Shown: positions 43,761 through 55,800 of the stretch, in pieces
Numbering within the stretch: position 1 is the stretch's first letter
Layout of the letters: each line of letters begins with the position of its first letter
NCBI GenBank assembly: GCA_973895155.1
Contig: OZ316892.1
Location: 4,588,001 to 4,652,000, forward strand
DNA: 64,000 bases
Reading direction: 5' to 3'
Source: Marsupella aquatica
Taxonomy: Eukaryota > Marchantiophyta
Notes under the pieces: generated by a model
What the model saw: the letters and a program-made list of their open reading frames with translations, nothing else
What the model was told of the DNA's origin: nothing
Database searches by the model: none
Program-made: the position numbers and the translations under genes

Positions 43761-46280
43761 TTACTCAATGAATATTTCTTCCTCTTGCTTTTCAGGTTCT
43801 TCATCTTCTTCTTCTTCTTCCTCTTCTTGGTCTGAATCGATGGGATCTTCCTCTAAAAAACGTGTTCGCCTTTTGAATATTTTCACTCTTTTTCCTGCAT
43901 AAGGCACATGATGAATTGCTCCATCCAATTCATGGAGAGTGTAAGTGGAATTTGGGTGAGTAGTAACTACTACAAATGGGCCCCTCCAACGTTGTGCAAA
44001 TTTCTTGATCGAGGAGTGATCTTGTCCGAGTCCGCCTTCAGAAACTAAGACCCAATCCTCTTCTTGGATTGTCTTGGGTCTCAATCGATGGGTCTTGTCA
44101 AAGCGGGATTTGTTAGCCATTCTCTTTTGCTTCAATTGTTTAATGGCGCCTTGGATCTTTGTAGGAGTGTGATCAAACTGCTCTATGCGACGAAGAATCA
44201 AATCCTCTTGAGATACACCATCCTCCCACTCTATTGCCCTCCAACTATTAATGTCTTCTTCTATTGGCATAAGTGGAAGTTGACCATTGATCAACTCTGA
44301 AGGTGCATATCCTGTTACCGATGTGCAAGTTGTTCTGTGTGCCATGAGTGCTAGGGGAAGGAAATTTGGCCAAAGTGAGGTTCTTCCCTTGCATGCCTTA
44401 ATCAAGGCATTCACAATTGGTTGGTGTCCCATCTCACTCTTGCCATTACCTTCAGGATTGTAAGCAGTTGTCAATTTGAGATTCACCCTAAACTTCCTGA
44501 AAAATGCAACCGCTTCCTCTGCATTGAGCTCCCCTCTATCTGCCCTCATGCGATCAAAGCATCCATACCTTGCAATGATGTCCTCCAATACAAATTTGCA
44601 TATTGCCTCGGTCTTATTTGTTGTCAAGGCTCTACCTTCAATGTAAGAGGAGAGGTCCTCAATAGCCAAGACAAGGTACTTGGCTCCTCTTACTCCTCTC
44701 GGCATGTGTACCACATCTACAGCCTATTGGTAGTGTAGGGAAAGAGGGTACGTGAGTTTTAGTCCATCTCTATGCTTCACCTTCGAGTAGAGTTGACACA
44801 CTTTGCAAGTTTCCACATACTTGCTTACATCTACATACATTCCTGACCACCAATATAGTCTTCGAATCCTTTCATAAGTAGCTTCTCGCCCCTTATGTCC
44901 TGCCACGTCGGAATCATGTAAGTCATGTAAAATTTTGTGTTTCTCTTCATCTCTACCAATGACCCTTAGAAGTATGTGCCCCTTCTTCTTTGGATGCTTC
45001 CAAAGGGATCCACCTCTTACTATGAATTGGTAAGACTTCTTCCGAATTTTGTTGAAGTCTTGCTTACTCCATGTTGAATCTTTCTGCAACGTGGCAAGGT
45101 AACGTCCTATCTGTAACAATTCCCCAGAATAAGCTTCCTCTTCAAACCTCAATTCCCCTTCATCTTCTCCATATGTACTATGAAGGCACATTCCTTGGTC
45201 TTCCTCGTCCCTATAGCGAGCTCGGGAAAGCATATCAGCTACTGGATTATCTCTCCCAGCAATGTGCTTTAACTCAGGATTAAACATTCTGATGAATGCT
45301 ATCCATCGAAGCATTGCAATATCTGGAGTATCACAATTGGCTATCATTCCCAACAAGGGTAGGCAATCTGTCTCCAATATTACATTTGCTCCTATCAAAT
45401 AGTCTCTTTCTTGGCGAAGTGCTACCTTTGCACCCCACAACTCTCGTTTTACTTGAGGATAATGCCTCTGTCTTTCTGTAAATATTTTTGCCCCAAACCG
45501 TGCGGCAAACCTTTGTCCTTCCTCATCTTGCCCAACTGCCCATCCAGATGCGTGAGGACTTGAGTCAATGGTCACAATTATTGGGTCAATACCATTGTAC
45601 TTCAGAGGTCGTAATACCGGTGAGCTAGTCAAAGCTTCTTTCAATTGTTGCATAGCCTTTGTATGGCCTGCACTCCATACAAACCTCACATTCTTCCTTA
45701 GAAGATCATAGAGAGGTTCTGCAATGTGAGCAAAATGTGGTATCCATATTCTGTAGAAGATGTAGGCCCCAAGAAATCTCCTTACCTCTGAGGTAGTTAT
45801 GCAGTTCTCCATATCCTTGATGGCATCCACTTTTGCTTCACATGGTCTTCTTCCATAAGGGCCACAAACTTGCCCTACTACCATGATCTCTTGTAACCCA
45901 AAAGCTGACTTCTCTCCAGATAGAGTTACTCCTACTTCCTTGAGTCTTTGTAGAATAGCTCCCATATCTTGTAAGTGCTCCCACACAAACTGTCTTAGAC
46001 CATCTCCTCTAAGTGTTTGATCCCTCTCCTTGTACAAACACCCTTTTATGGGGATGTCATCAAGAAAAGGTCTAGTCTTCTCTGGAACAAACGGTTGCAA
46101 AATCCTATTCATGGCATTTTGTATATGGGCCACTGAGTTAGTTGCACCTTGAGGAATGGTGCACATTCTCAACAACCCTAGTGGCGTTCTCATAGCAGTA
46201 ATGTCTCTGCTATCTTGGGCAAGCTGAAACTGATCATACATAGCATGAATACAATAGACCGTGTACTGTAGCATGCACAC
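43761..46280 (-). pseudogene. Ty3/Gypsy polyprotein fragment: partial reverse transcriptase, RNase H, integrase
   Basis: The frame begins inside the reverse transcriptase (YDQFQLAQDSRDITAMRTPL; FLDDI is the catalytic box) right at the edge of the 159-bp repeat, so gag, protease and the first part of the transcriptase are deleted. RNase H (VTIDSSPHASGWAVG, then ETDCLPLLG), a zinc-binding HHCC-type segment (HDSDVAGHKGREATYERI, KVCQLY) and the integrase (DLSSYIEG, MRADRGE, TTAYNPEGNGKSEMG) follow in order. One in-frame TAG at 44724 separates the first part from the integrase core. The C-terminus is a Glu-rich tail. It is not capable of independent movement. Confidence 0.9.
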
Positions 46281-46399
46281 TGTAGGTTGTGCACTGTAGC
46301 ATGCACACTATAGACTGCATATGCAAGAATTTAAACTACTATCATATACTACTAAGCTATACTTAGGAGGAACTTACTAAACAAAGAATCCCCACGACA
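46241..46399. repeat. 159-bp direct repeat, right copy
   Basis: Near-identical to 43381-43539. It ends at the same base (ccccacgaca), after which unrelated sequence follows on each side, so the copies are the joints of a rearrangement or truncated LTR pieces. Confidence 0.95.
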
Positions 46400-47262
46400 G
46401 CGCTCAGTAAATCTATCCAGTTTCCTTCTCACACGCGACTGGTCGCGTCAACTGGTCCTAAAAGGAACCCTTCCTCCTCTAACAGAACCAGTCAATGAGA
46501 GAGCTACCTCAGACGCGACTGGTCGCGTCAACTGATCCTAAACAACTATATCCATTGAACCTTCTGTGGAGATTTGGATATGGTACGCGCTCAGTAAATC
46601 TATCCAGTTTCCTTCTCACACGTGACTGGTCGCGTCAACTGGTCCTAAAAGGAACCCTACCTCCTCTAACAGAACCAGTCAATGAGAGAGCTACTCAGAC
46701 ACGACTGGTTGCGTCAACTGAACCTAAACAACTATATCCATTGAACCTTCTGTGGAGATTTGGATATGGTACGCGCTTAGTAAATCTATCCAGTTTCCTT
46801 CTCACACGTGACTGGTCGCGTCAACTGGTCCTAAAAGGAACCCTACCTCCTCTAACAGAACCAGTCAATGAGAGAGCTACCTCAGACGCGACTGGTCGTG
46901 TCAACTGAACCTAAACAACTATATCCACTGAACCTTCCTTGTGGAGATTTGGATATGGTACGCGCTCAGTAAATCTATCCAGTTTCCTTCTCACATGCGA
47001 CTGGTCGCGTCAACTGGTCCTAAAAGGAACCTTACCTCCTCTAACAGAACCAGTCAATGAGAGAGCAACCTCAGACGGGACTGGTCGCGTCAACTGAACC
47101 TAAACAACTATATCCACTGAACCTTCTGTGGAGATTTGGATATGGTACGCGCTCAGTAAATCTATCCAGTTTCCTTCTCACACGCGACTGGTCGCGTCAA
47201 CTGGTCCTAAAAGGAACCTCACAGTATTTTCACGCGACTGGTCGCGTCAACAGTTGAAACAA
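46395..47262. repeat. Palindrome array 1: 187-bp tandem units, two palindromes per unit
   Basis: About 4.5 units containing cgctcagtaaatctatccag, ttccttctcaca and aacagaaccagtcaatgaga. The 16-bp palindrome, mostly ACGCGACTGGTCGCGT, lies at 46433, 46513, 46620, 46699, 46806, 46886, 46995, 47075, 47182 and 47232, each followed by caact. Copies differ mainly by C-to-T type changes (ACGTGAC, GGTTGCG, GTCGTGT). Confidence 0.95.
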
Positions 47263-48320
47263 CTTTTGGACAATAGGATAATACAGTGATACAACTGTGA
47301 TTACTGACCCGTACAGACAAGGAAATCCGAGGAAGCATAATGATTCATTTGTATTCATTCATGAACTTTACAATAATTCAGATGTTTGAGCTCTGTCATT
47401 GTGAAGCTATTATATATTAGAAGTTTAGAGAATGATCCAGCTAAGATGATTCAATTTAGCAGTCTACTGGTTGTATTCGTCAATTAAAGAATTCAGTGTA
47501 ATGAGATTCACATAACATGAGAGTTTATATGATTAAATTCACAGCGTGCAAGTTTGTAATGACTTACTTAAGATGATTCAGGTTGTATTTTAATTAGTGA
47601 GTTTGTATGATTCACACATATTTGAGTTTACAAACAAACCGCATTATGAAAATTGTGCTTAGCAATCAAAGAAATTTTAGCAAACCACAATCAACACCAG
47701 CAGAAAATGTAGAAATTACACCTGAATTCTGAAAAATTGATGTAATCGTCTGAGAGATTGACGTCCAAGCACTTGAACACCTTGCTGCGGCATTCTAGAA
47801 AGTAAATATAAGATTGAAGATATTAATATGCTAAGCAACAACAACACAGCTTCTATACTTCTATACATAGAGCTTCGCTGCCACCAATTGAATAACATGT
47901 GCTTAATGCTAAGGAGCTCATTATGTCGAGTTAAAAAGACTCTTTCAGAAGTACAATCAAAGCTGTGGATAGGCAAACTGAGCATGAATAAAAGCGCTCT
48001 AAACCTGAAGATTCAAAGAGGTGAAACAAACCTGAATGCTGAATGGAAGGAGCTAAAACAAGCTGCCAAAAAGTAGTTCGAGCTGCTGAAACACGTTGAT
48101 CGAGCTGATATGAGCTTAAAATTGGCTGACACGAGCTGATACAAGCACTCCCAAAAAGCTAGCTACAACGAACTAGCAAACTAGAAGTGAATACGAGCTG
48201 TAAATGCGAGCTGCAATGCGCCAACGAGCTCCTGGTCGAAACGATGGACAACTACTAAGAGCTGCAATGCGCCGACAAGCACCTGACCACAACGAACGAG
48301 CTGCAATGACAAAAATGAAA
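47263..48320. other. AT-rich region, then GAGCTG-rich low-complexity sequence
   Basis: No gene supported. From about 48070 the sequence is full of imperfect gagctg motifs, grading into the minisatellite that follows. Confidence 0.5.
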
Positions 48321-48329
48321 TCCAGGGCA

Positions 48330-48445
48330 GGAGCGAGAGCAACGAGAGCGAGAGCGACGAGAGCGAGAGCGACGAGAGCGAGAGCGACGAGAGCGAGAGC
48401 GACGAGAGCGAGAGCGACGAGAGCGAGAGCGAGAGCGACGAGAGC
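48330..48445. repeat. 15-bp minisatellite (gagcgagagcgacga)n
   Basis: About seven units with small deletions. The open frame across it would give an Arg-Ala-Arg-Ala-Thr polymer and is not considered a gene. Confidence 0.95.
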
Positions 48446-48549
48446 AGGCGTGCAAAAGTCTAGGGAGCAAGAAACAACAACAATGAACAATGAACTCGAG
48501 ACCGTGGGCGCCGACACTAAGGAAGGACTAATTAGGGTATTGTTTTAGC

Positions 48550-49883
48550 ATAACCCTAATAACAGCCTAACGACAGGAAGGTTCCAGATGATCTCCGTAC
48601 ACTCCACCATCGACTGAACAAACTATGCAATCGTGAAAAAAAGATTACCGGATTCCTTTTGATTTTCCGTACTAAAGGAGATTTCTATTTGATGGCCAAT
48701 TTGAAATTTAAACCGGTAATTATGCAACTGCGAAAGATTGTTAGTGGGGACCCCCGGATCCGGATCCGGATCCATATCTTCACTATATCTGCCAATTCAA
48801 ATCCAAAATGTGAACAAACGACAACTTTCTCACGATCGTTCCATCACGTAGTGGAGGCAAACTTCAAAATCATTCCATTTTGGTAGTGGAGACCGTCGGA
48901 TCCGGATCCGTACTCCACTCTCTATCTTGCCAATTCAAACCCTTACTCTAAACAATGTAAAACGATTCTCACGGTCGGGGAGGACCGATATTCAAAATCA
49001 ATCCTGTACAATGATTCTCACGACTGGAGACTCAACCAATTTTCAAAATCAAAATCGAGTCCAGATGAACACATCCTCCATGGAGTCAATAGACTGATCT
49101 CATTGCTCACGGATCATTCTTCATTTTCAGTTTCTCCTTACCAGGATACTAGCTGGGCTCTCAGCGGAGGCTGATCCAAGGCACATTTGAGGTGGAGCAG
49201 ATTGGATCATTCGACTATTCCAGTCGGAGGCGGAGCTCATTCAAGCAATGCTGGCGCAGTTCTTGTTGTATCACCTTCAATCTTGGGGAGAGCACATCCG
49301 ATCAAGCGGGAGAGTTGCGACGAAGCGAGACGACAAACATTTAGAACCTCCATAGTCTGCCTCATTCATCGAAGCATTCTAGCGGACCAACAAAGAGCGG
49401 CTATTCTGAAATCACAGTCTGGTCGAGGATTTTGATCTTGATACGATCAACAAGTTGTCATTCTCTGGTGGTGGGATTCGATCATGATACTCAAGGAAAT
49501 TGGAGTTTGAAGGAGGAGGCTTAGTTGGCTGGGACGAGGAGGGTACGCTGGAAGGAAGAGGCTTGGCTGGGAGGAGGGTTTCCGCCAACATCGGAGGGTT
49601 GCCGCCAACATTGCTGAGACCACACGCAACTGAATAACTTGTAAGTATCAATCAGCATTAATTCCACAATAAATGAGGAGAGTAGTTGCCTTAAATCACG
49701 CATTCAATGCATGAATTGAGTCAATGAAGTTATGGTCCAATTTCTCACTCCGAGTTTGATCAATCCGTGTTTCAAGTCCAATACAGAAGCAATGTATCAG
49801 AAGTACTAGTAGAGGATCCGAATGAATTCTCTAGTCTATAATTGTATGGCGTACGCGTATAGTTGTCCGTACATTTTGCTATT
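48550..49883. other. Gene-free region
   Basis: 48754-48773 is a short ggatcc repeat (ccggatccggatccggatcc), with another ggatccggatccg at about 48898. 49510-49620 contains a short duplicated gccgccaacat segment. No coding sequence is supported. Confidence 0.5.
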
Positions 49884-50830
49884 GTTTATTGTAGTCGATG
49901 GCCTAGCAAAACGTAACGTAATCAAGGTCCATTTCTCAGATCTTCCTGATCTCAACTTGTTAGTAGGATGACCTGTTTTTTGGTTACACATGCAGTTCAT
50001 CACGTGCACAGTCGCGTGAACCAATTTATCTCGTGTCTTTTGATATTGTTTATTGTAGTCGACAGCCTAGCAAATTGGCCAGAAATCTATTTTAAAACCA
50101 ACGTCTTCGTTTCATCACGCGCACGGTCGCATTAATGTTTTAGAGGTCAGCGAAAGTTCTGCACTCTTAGATGTAATCGCCCTTTATTTCAGAGATCTTC
50201 CTGATCTCAACTTGTTAGTAGGATGACCTGTTTTTTGGTTACACATGTAGTTCGTCACGCGCACAATCGCGTGAACCAATTTATCTCGTGTCTTTTGATA
50301 ATGTTTATTGTAGTCGAAAGCCTAGAGAATTGGCCAGAAATCTATTTTGAAACCGAGTTCTGATTCACGCGACCGGTCGCGTTAATGTTTTAGAGGTCAG
50401 CGAAAGCTCTGCACTCTTAGACGTAATCGCCCTTTATTTCTCAGATCTTTCTGATCTCAACTTGTTAGTAGGATGACCTGTTTTTTGGGTTACACATGTA
50501 GTTCGTCACGCGCACAATCGCGTGAACCAATTTATCTTGATATTGTTTATTGTAGTCGACTACCTAGCGAATTGGCCAGAAATATATTTTAAAACCGAGG
50601 TCTTCGTTTCATCACGCGCCCGGTCGCGTTAATGTTTTAGAGGTCAGCGAAAGCTCTGCACTCTTAGATGTAATCGCCCTTTATTTCTCAGATCTGCCTG
50701 ATCTCAACTTGTTAGTAGGATGACCTGTTTTTGGTTACACATGTAGTTCATCACGCGCACAGTCACGTGAACCAATTTATCTCAGGTCTTTTTGATATTG
50801 TTTATTGTAGTCGACAGCCTAGCGAATTGT
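49884..50830. repeat. Palindrome array 2: about 250-bp tandem units, two palindromes per unit
   Basis: About four units with tgtttattgtagtcgac, attggccagaaatctatttt, gttttagaggtcagcgaaag and atctcaacttgttagtagga. The palindrome is at 50002, 50117, 50257, 50367 (perfect ACGCGACCGGTCGCGT), 50508, 50614 and 50753. Nothing but the palindrome is shared with array 1. Confidence 0.95.
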
Positions 50831-51031
50831 CAGTCACAGGAATCTCGATTTTTCCTTGATTGCAAAAATGGTTACATCGATCCCGAAGGACTTCGGATGT
50901 GGAATCCATATCCACTAGCACTATCCAGGAATTTAAGCTACACAGTATCTATAACAAGTTCTAACTTGAACTACTCTTGAATCTGTAGTTCTAATCTTCG
51001 ACTACTCAAAATATTGTTGACTTCGATCGAG

Positions 51032-51574
51032 TCAGTCATTCCAAGATGAAGCCATCCACTCATCGGTGTCTGGTGTGGATTCCCTTGAATCCAGAAATTC
51101 TTCCTTTGCCCAAGTCCTAACGTCCATAGATTTTCTCGGCTTGCTCTTTCTGTAATACAAATTAGAATCTTTGTTCATCTCTAATTGCCTTTTCTTCGGT
51201 GCGTCCACTTTCTTGGCCTCCTTCTTGATTGTCTTAGCGTCTGCTGCTGCTTCCCCCGAAATGGATTCGATGCATGCTCTGGCCTTCAACTTCTCCCCGC
51301 TCGAAACGGATTCCACGAGGGCTTTGCCCTTTAACTTCTCCCCTGATGCCATCTTTGTAGTCATCTCTGTCGGATTGGTCTCCATCTGATCTTCCATCGA
51401 CAAATGTGGCGAACAATGTCGTCTCTCACAAAACATTTGACCCGATTTAGTCACCGTAAACATTATATTACATCGCTGACACATTCTGTAAGGAGTACCA
51501 CGAATTCGATACGTCAAACCTTCTAAATCGTCCGTCGAAACATCCTCATTCTTTGAGCTCAGCGGAGTAGTCAT
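51032..51574 (-). CDS. Small basic protein with a CxxC...CxxxxC zinc-binding-type motif
   Basis: 180 residues, ATG at 51574. Residues about 31-58 contain YRMCQRCNIMFTVTKSG, then FCERRHCSPH, a possible four-Cys or Cys/His zinc site. The middle has an imperfect internal repeat (SGEKLKGKALVES, SGEKLKARACIES), followed by a Lys-rich segment and a C-terminal acidic end. It sits between palindrome arrays 2 and 3, and could be a DNA-binding protein of the same unit, but that is inference only. No family recognised. Confidence 0.55.
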   Translation of the reverse strand: MTTPLSSKNEDVSTDDLEGLTYRIRGTPYRMCQRCNIMFTVTKSGQMFCERRHCSPHLSMEDQMETNPTEMTTKMASGEKLKGKALVESVSSGEKLKARACIESISGEAAADAKTIKKEAKKVDAPKKRQLEMNKDSNLYYRKSKPRKSMDVRTWAKEEFLDSRESTPDTDEWMASSWND

Positions 51575-51895
51575 CGTCCTTCAAACAAGAGATGCTGACC
51601 GAGACTAAGAATTGGAAATGAGAGAGCTGATGTGCGAATAGATTATCCAGTAGCCAGAAAGTGGAATGCGTGGGGGAATGAGCAATAGAGATCATCTCAA
51701 TGCTTTATACTGTTTAGTCTCCACTAGTCATTGTACATAGTGGTTTCTAGAAGAGGGTGCGCGTTTGACTGGTGCGTATTAGAATTGGCGGGAATTTCAG
51801 TTGTCCTCTAATTATGACTGTAATTTCATGTTTGGCGACCGCCCCGGGAATACTGATTGCTAGTGAAGTACTGAGATTTCTTATGAAGGTCAATA

Positions 51896-52763
51896 GTTAC
51901 TGACTGTCCGGTGTCCACTCATTGGTAAACTGGTACTGTCCACTCATTTTTCCTGAGTGGAGTTGAAATGATTGTTCGTAATCGATTGTAGTCCTTCTCA
52001 TTCACTTGAAATGACTGACGGACCATGCATTATCTTTATCGGTATGTGTGATGCCTTTAGATCCGTAATTTATCTTCCTGTCTCGCGCGTAATCGTATCT
52101 TACTTATGAAGTACCAATTACGAGCTAGAGTTTGGGCCTAGCCTTCTAGCTTCTACGTCGTAGACCCTGTACCCTCTGACTAAGGTCACGCGACATGCCT
52201 TTAGATCCGTAATTGTATCTTCCTGTCTCACGCGCAATCGTATCTTACTTATGAAGTACCAATTACGAGCTAGAGTTTGGGCCTAGCCTTCTAGCTTCTA
52301 CGTCGTAGACCCTGTACCCTCTGACTAAGGTCACGCGACATGCCTTTAGATCCGTAATTGTATCTTCCTGTCTCACGCGCAATCGTATCTTACTTATGAA
52401 GTACCAAGTACGAGCTAGAGTTTGGGCCTAGCCTTCTAGCTTCTACGTCGTAGACCCTGTTATCCCTACACCCTCTGACTAAGGTCACGCGACTAGTCGC
52501 GTGTAGGGCAGTGCATTGACTACATTCTGCCTACTTATTGACGGTTGTGACAAGACAATGCAGTTCACGGATGTTTTACTGGCGCTTATTAGCACTACTG
52601 TCCTCAGTAGTTACTGACTGTCCACTCATTTGTTCTGAGTGGATGTGAAATGATTGATCGTAATCGATTGTGGTCATTCTCATTCATTTGACATGACTGA
52701 CGGACCATGCATAGTCTGTTGCCGGTATGTGTGGTACCTCTAGGGTCACGCGACCAGTCGCGT
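51896..52763. repeat. Palindrome array 3: 145-bp tandem units within a larger duplication
   Basis: Three units with tagatccgtaattgtatctt, gagctagagtttgggcctag and cttctacgtcgtagaccctg (52.05-52.49 kb). Units 1 and 2 end in the half site tcacgcgacatg (52187, 52332); unit 3 ends in the perfect palindrome ACGCGACTAGTCGCGT (52487). The array is flanked by a direct duplication (about 51900-52040 and 52610-52740, with gactgacggaccatgcat). A further palindrome, ACGCGACCAGTCGCGT, is at 52748. Sequence after both full sites is again shared (gcagtgcattgactacattc). Confidence 0.9.
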
Positions 52764-52890
52764 GCAGCGCAGTGCATTGACTACATTCTGCTTATTGACC
52801 GACGTGACAGGACAGTGCAGTGAAATTGACGGACGTGACAGGACTATACGCTTACAGTGATATTCTCTGATGTGCAGGATCATAATTAGT

Positions 52891-55800
52891 ATGGTGACAT
52901 CGACAGTCTGGATCAGGGAAGGCGGCCAAGTAATTATAGGCATACATGAGAAACAGGTTGGAAAAGGTCGCGTGATAAGTCTTGATCCTTCCAGGGTTTG
53001 TCACAATGTTCCTCTTGGGGCGGATAAAGTTCTTCTTCTATTGGAGGAAGTTTTTGACGAGACCATTCTATGCAAAGATGGCAAACTTTTGAAGGACATG
53101 ATTGGGGGTTACCTTGTATGGGAAAGGAATCAGCTTTTTCGAGCTCCCATGGAATCGGAGGATGTGTTTGGCACTGTTGGTGATGATCAAGATCCAGTCA
53201 ATCAAAATTCTGATGGGAACAACCATAATGAGAGTCGGTCTGGTGTGGAAGTAGTTTTACCAAAGGCCTTGTGGATGGGCATGCCTGTAAAGGTGGTGGA
53301 TGAGAACAAGTTGATATTTGCAGTGGCAACTATACATGTTCTAGATCCTATAGTCAAGCTTGGGGATGTCACCCTTGGGAATACACATGTGGGAATTCTG
53401 ATCAACGATTTTGTCGAGGGAGCTACCATAGATCATCTGAAGCATAGAGATTGCTTAAAAGCTTGGTCGATGGACCAACTCATTGCCAAGGATGGCAACT
53501 TGTTGTCTTTCCACAACATCAGGCAAGCTGTGGGAGGGAACACATCTCCAACAAGTGGCAAGCGGTCCTACGTCCATAAAAGTAGGAAAAGAAAGAGTCC
53601 ATCTTCCCAGACATCTAGAAGAGACACATCTTTGGCACGTCAAGATGTGTTGTTGATAAACACTAAGGACTGTTGTAGTGAACATTGTTGCCAATATTTG
53701 GACCACAACTTGGCTATGGCAATTAGGCAAAAGTGGTGGTCAAAATCTTTTGCGGAGCGCAAGGAGGAGGAAATCAAGGCTATTAAAAATACAATACACT
53801 TGGGTACTGGAGAAAGGATTCTAGCAGTGGAGGGCAAAGTATTGTGCTTGGAGGCATGGAGAATCATTCATTCAAGAGGAAAGACTCAATTTTATGCCTT
53901 GAAGAAGACTGTGATGGCTGGAATGAACATAGGTACCCATGGTAATGCTGGAAAAAGGCGTATGTCCGAGAAAGTATCTCAAGCATTCATGTCAATGAAA
54001 GAGATTATTGAGGAGGCAGCTGATCATCATCCAGCCAAGTTGAGAACCATGGCAGATAATACAAGGATGGTTTTGAGGGAATTGCCAACAAATCTTACTT
54101 GGGAGAATATTAGAAACAGGGTTAATGTTGTCAACCAGGAGGCTGGTCTTCCTCCAATTTCCCAACCCACCTTGAGTCATCTACATCAGATGTATTTCAG
54201 GGAGTTCTCACGTCACAAAAAGGGCAACAACTTTTCAAAGTGTACAACTTGTAGTGAGTTGCTTCAATGGAAAGCAAACCTTACAGGAGCTAAGGAAGAG
54301 TTAGAGGGCCTAAGGCGTGACGAGGAGGAACATCACCAAGACCACACACAACAAAGAATGTGCTATCATACCTGGAGATATGAGTCCATCCATCGTCCAA
54401 AGGAAGTGTTATGCCTTATTCATGATAAGATGGATCATTCAAAGACAGCTCTCCCAAGAATGCCATTCAATCCTAAGCATGTGGATGGTGCCCAAAAGTT
54501 CCCAATTACTGTCACTGGTATCCTTACTCATGGTCATGGTCCCAAGGCCATAGCCCAATATCATGTTGGAGTGTCAATTGATTCAATACTAAGGATGTTG
54601 GAAAACCCAAATCCAATGATCAAATCACTTGTGGAGGGGCCAGACTCGACAAGTCTTTTTAAAGACCTCCTTTTTGGGAGAGCAGATATCTTGGAGGCAA
54701 GTGTCCTTAGAGCATTTGAGGATGACATTGCCTACATCTCAAGCCTAGGTACTTTACTCACAATCCTTCAATTTATTATTATTTAATAATATAAGCTCAC
54801 ACACACTGACACTCTACTTTGTGTAGTTGTTGCTCCTCCTAGCCAAGGTTTCATTAATAGGGTTTAAACCCTAAACCCTAAATTGGGGTTTAGGGTCTGA
54901 CTAGGGTTTTGTTTAAAAGCATTCTGAGATTGTTACATTGTGATGCAGCACCTGAGGCACCAAAGTTCAGGCCCCTTCCACGAGTATTGAAGCTACAACT
55001 GGATAATTGTGCCTCAGACAACAAGAACAGATATATGATGGCTTATTTGTCATTGTTGACGGCAAGGGAGGTGTTTGAAGAGGTTCATCTTGGTTTAATG
55101 GTGGTTGGGCATACTCATGAGGACGTTGACGGTATGTTTGGGCATTTTTCAGAGTCTATGATGCATAACCCCACATACTCATTGCCTGAGTTAATGTCCT
55201 TGTTCATGAGAGCAAGGACACCCAATGTAGTCCCACATTTTCTACAGGAGGTCCCAGATTTCAAAAACTACTTAGCTCCATTCATGTTGAAGGGCCTTGA
55301 GGCATTGGTGGGGCATTTAAAACCCAGGCTGTTTAGGTTCTATGTTCGTCATGATAGTATGCCATGCTTCCAATACAAAATGAAGTCAACTGATCAGGGA
55401 TGGTTACCCAAGGAAGGTATTGAAATGTGGTCATGGAAAGATGACAAAAGTCCTCACATCCCAATTGGGGTGCCCAAACGGCTACCAATGATGGAGTTGA
55501 AAATGCTTCCTGAAGTGCTGACAGGGTTGAAGAAGCATGTGTCATTCTTTGAGTTTATTCTAAAGCAAACAAAAGAGGAAGAACCAAGCGACGTTGGACA
55601 ACTCTCATCAATTATTGGAATGACATTGTAGATACTCTACAGGGTGAGCAGGTGCAATATGAACCTGAAGGTGCACACAACTTGGAATACGGGTTTTGGC
55701 CTTTATCAATATGGAGAGAGCACGTTCCACCAGAATATCAAAATGTGGCATGTGAGTTGGAGGCAACAGTGGATTATGTGGGACCAGCAAAAGATAAACC

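Noticed and set aside
30254-44726. Reassigned TAG (alternative genetic code) to explain in-frame TAGs
   Set aside because: XDH and the Ulp1 gene end with TAG in conserved places, so TAG works as a normal stop here.
46395-47262. CRISPR-like appearance of regularly spaced repeats in arrays 1 and 2
   Set aside because: Whole 187-bp or 250-bp units are repeated, not short repeats with unique spacers, and the genome is a plant's.
48204-48548. Open frame rich in Arg-Ala-Thr, and its antisense Leu-Ala-Val frame
   Set aside because: Generated by a 15-bp minisatellite; no start context, motif or splice support.
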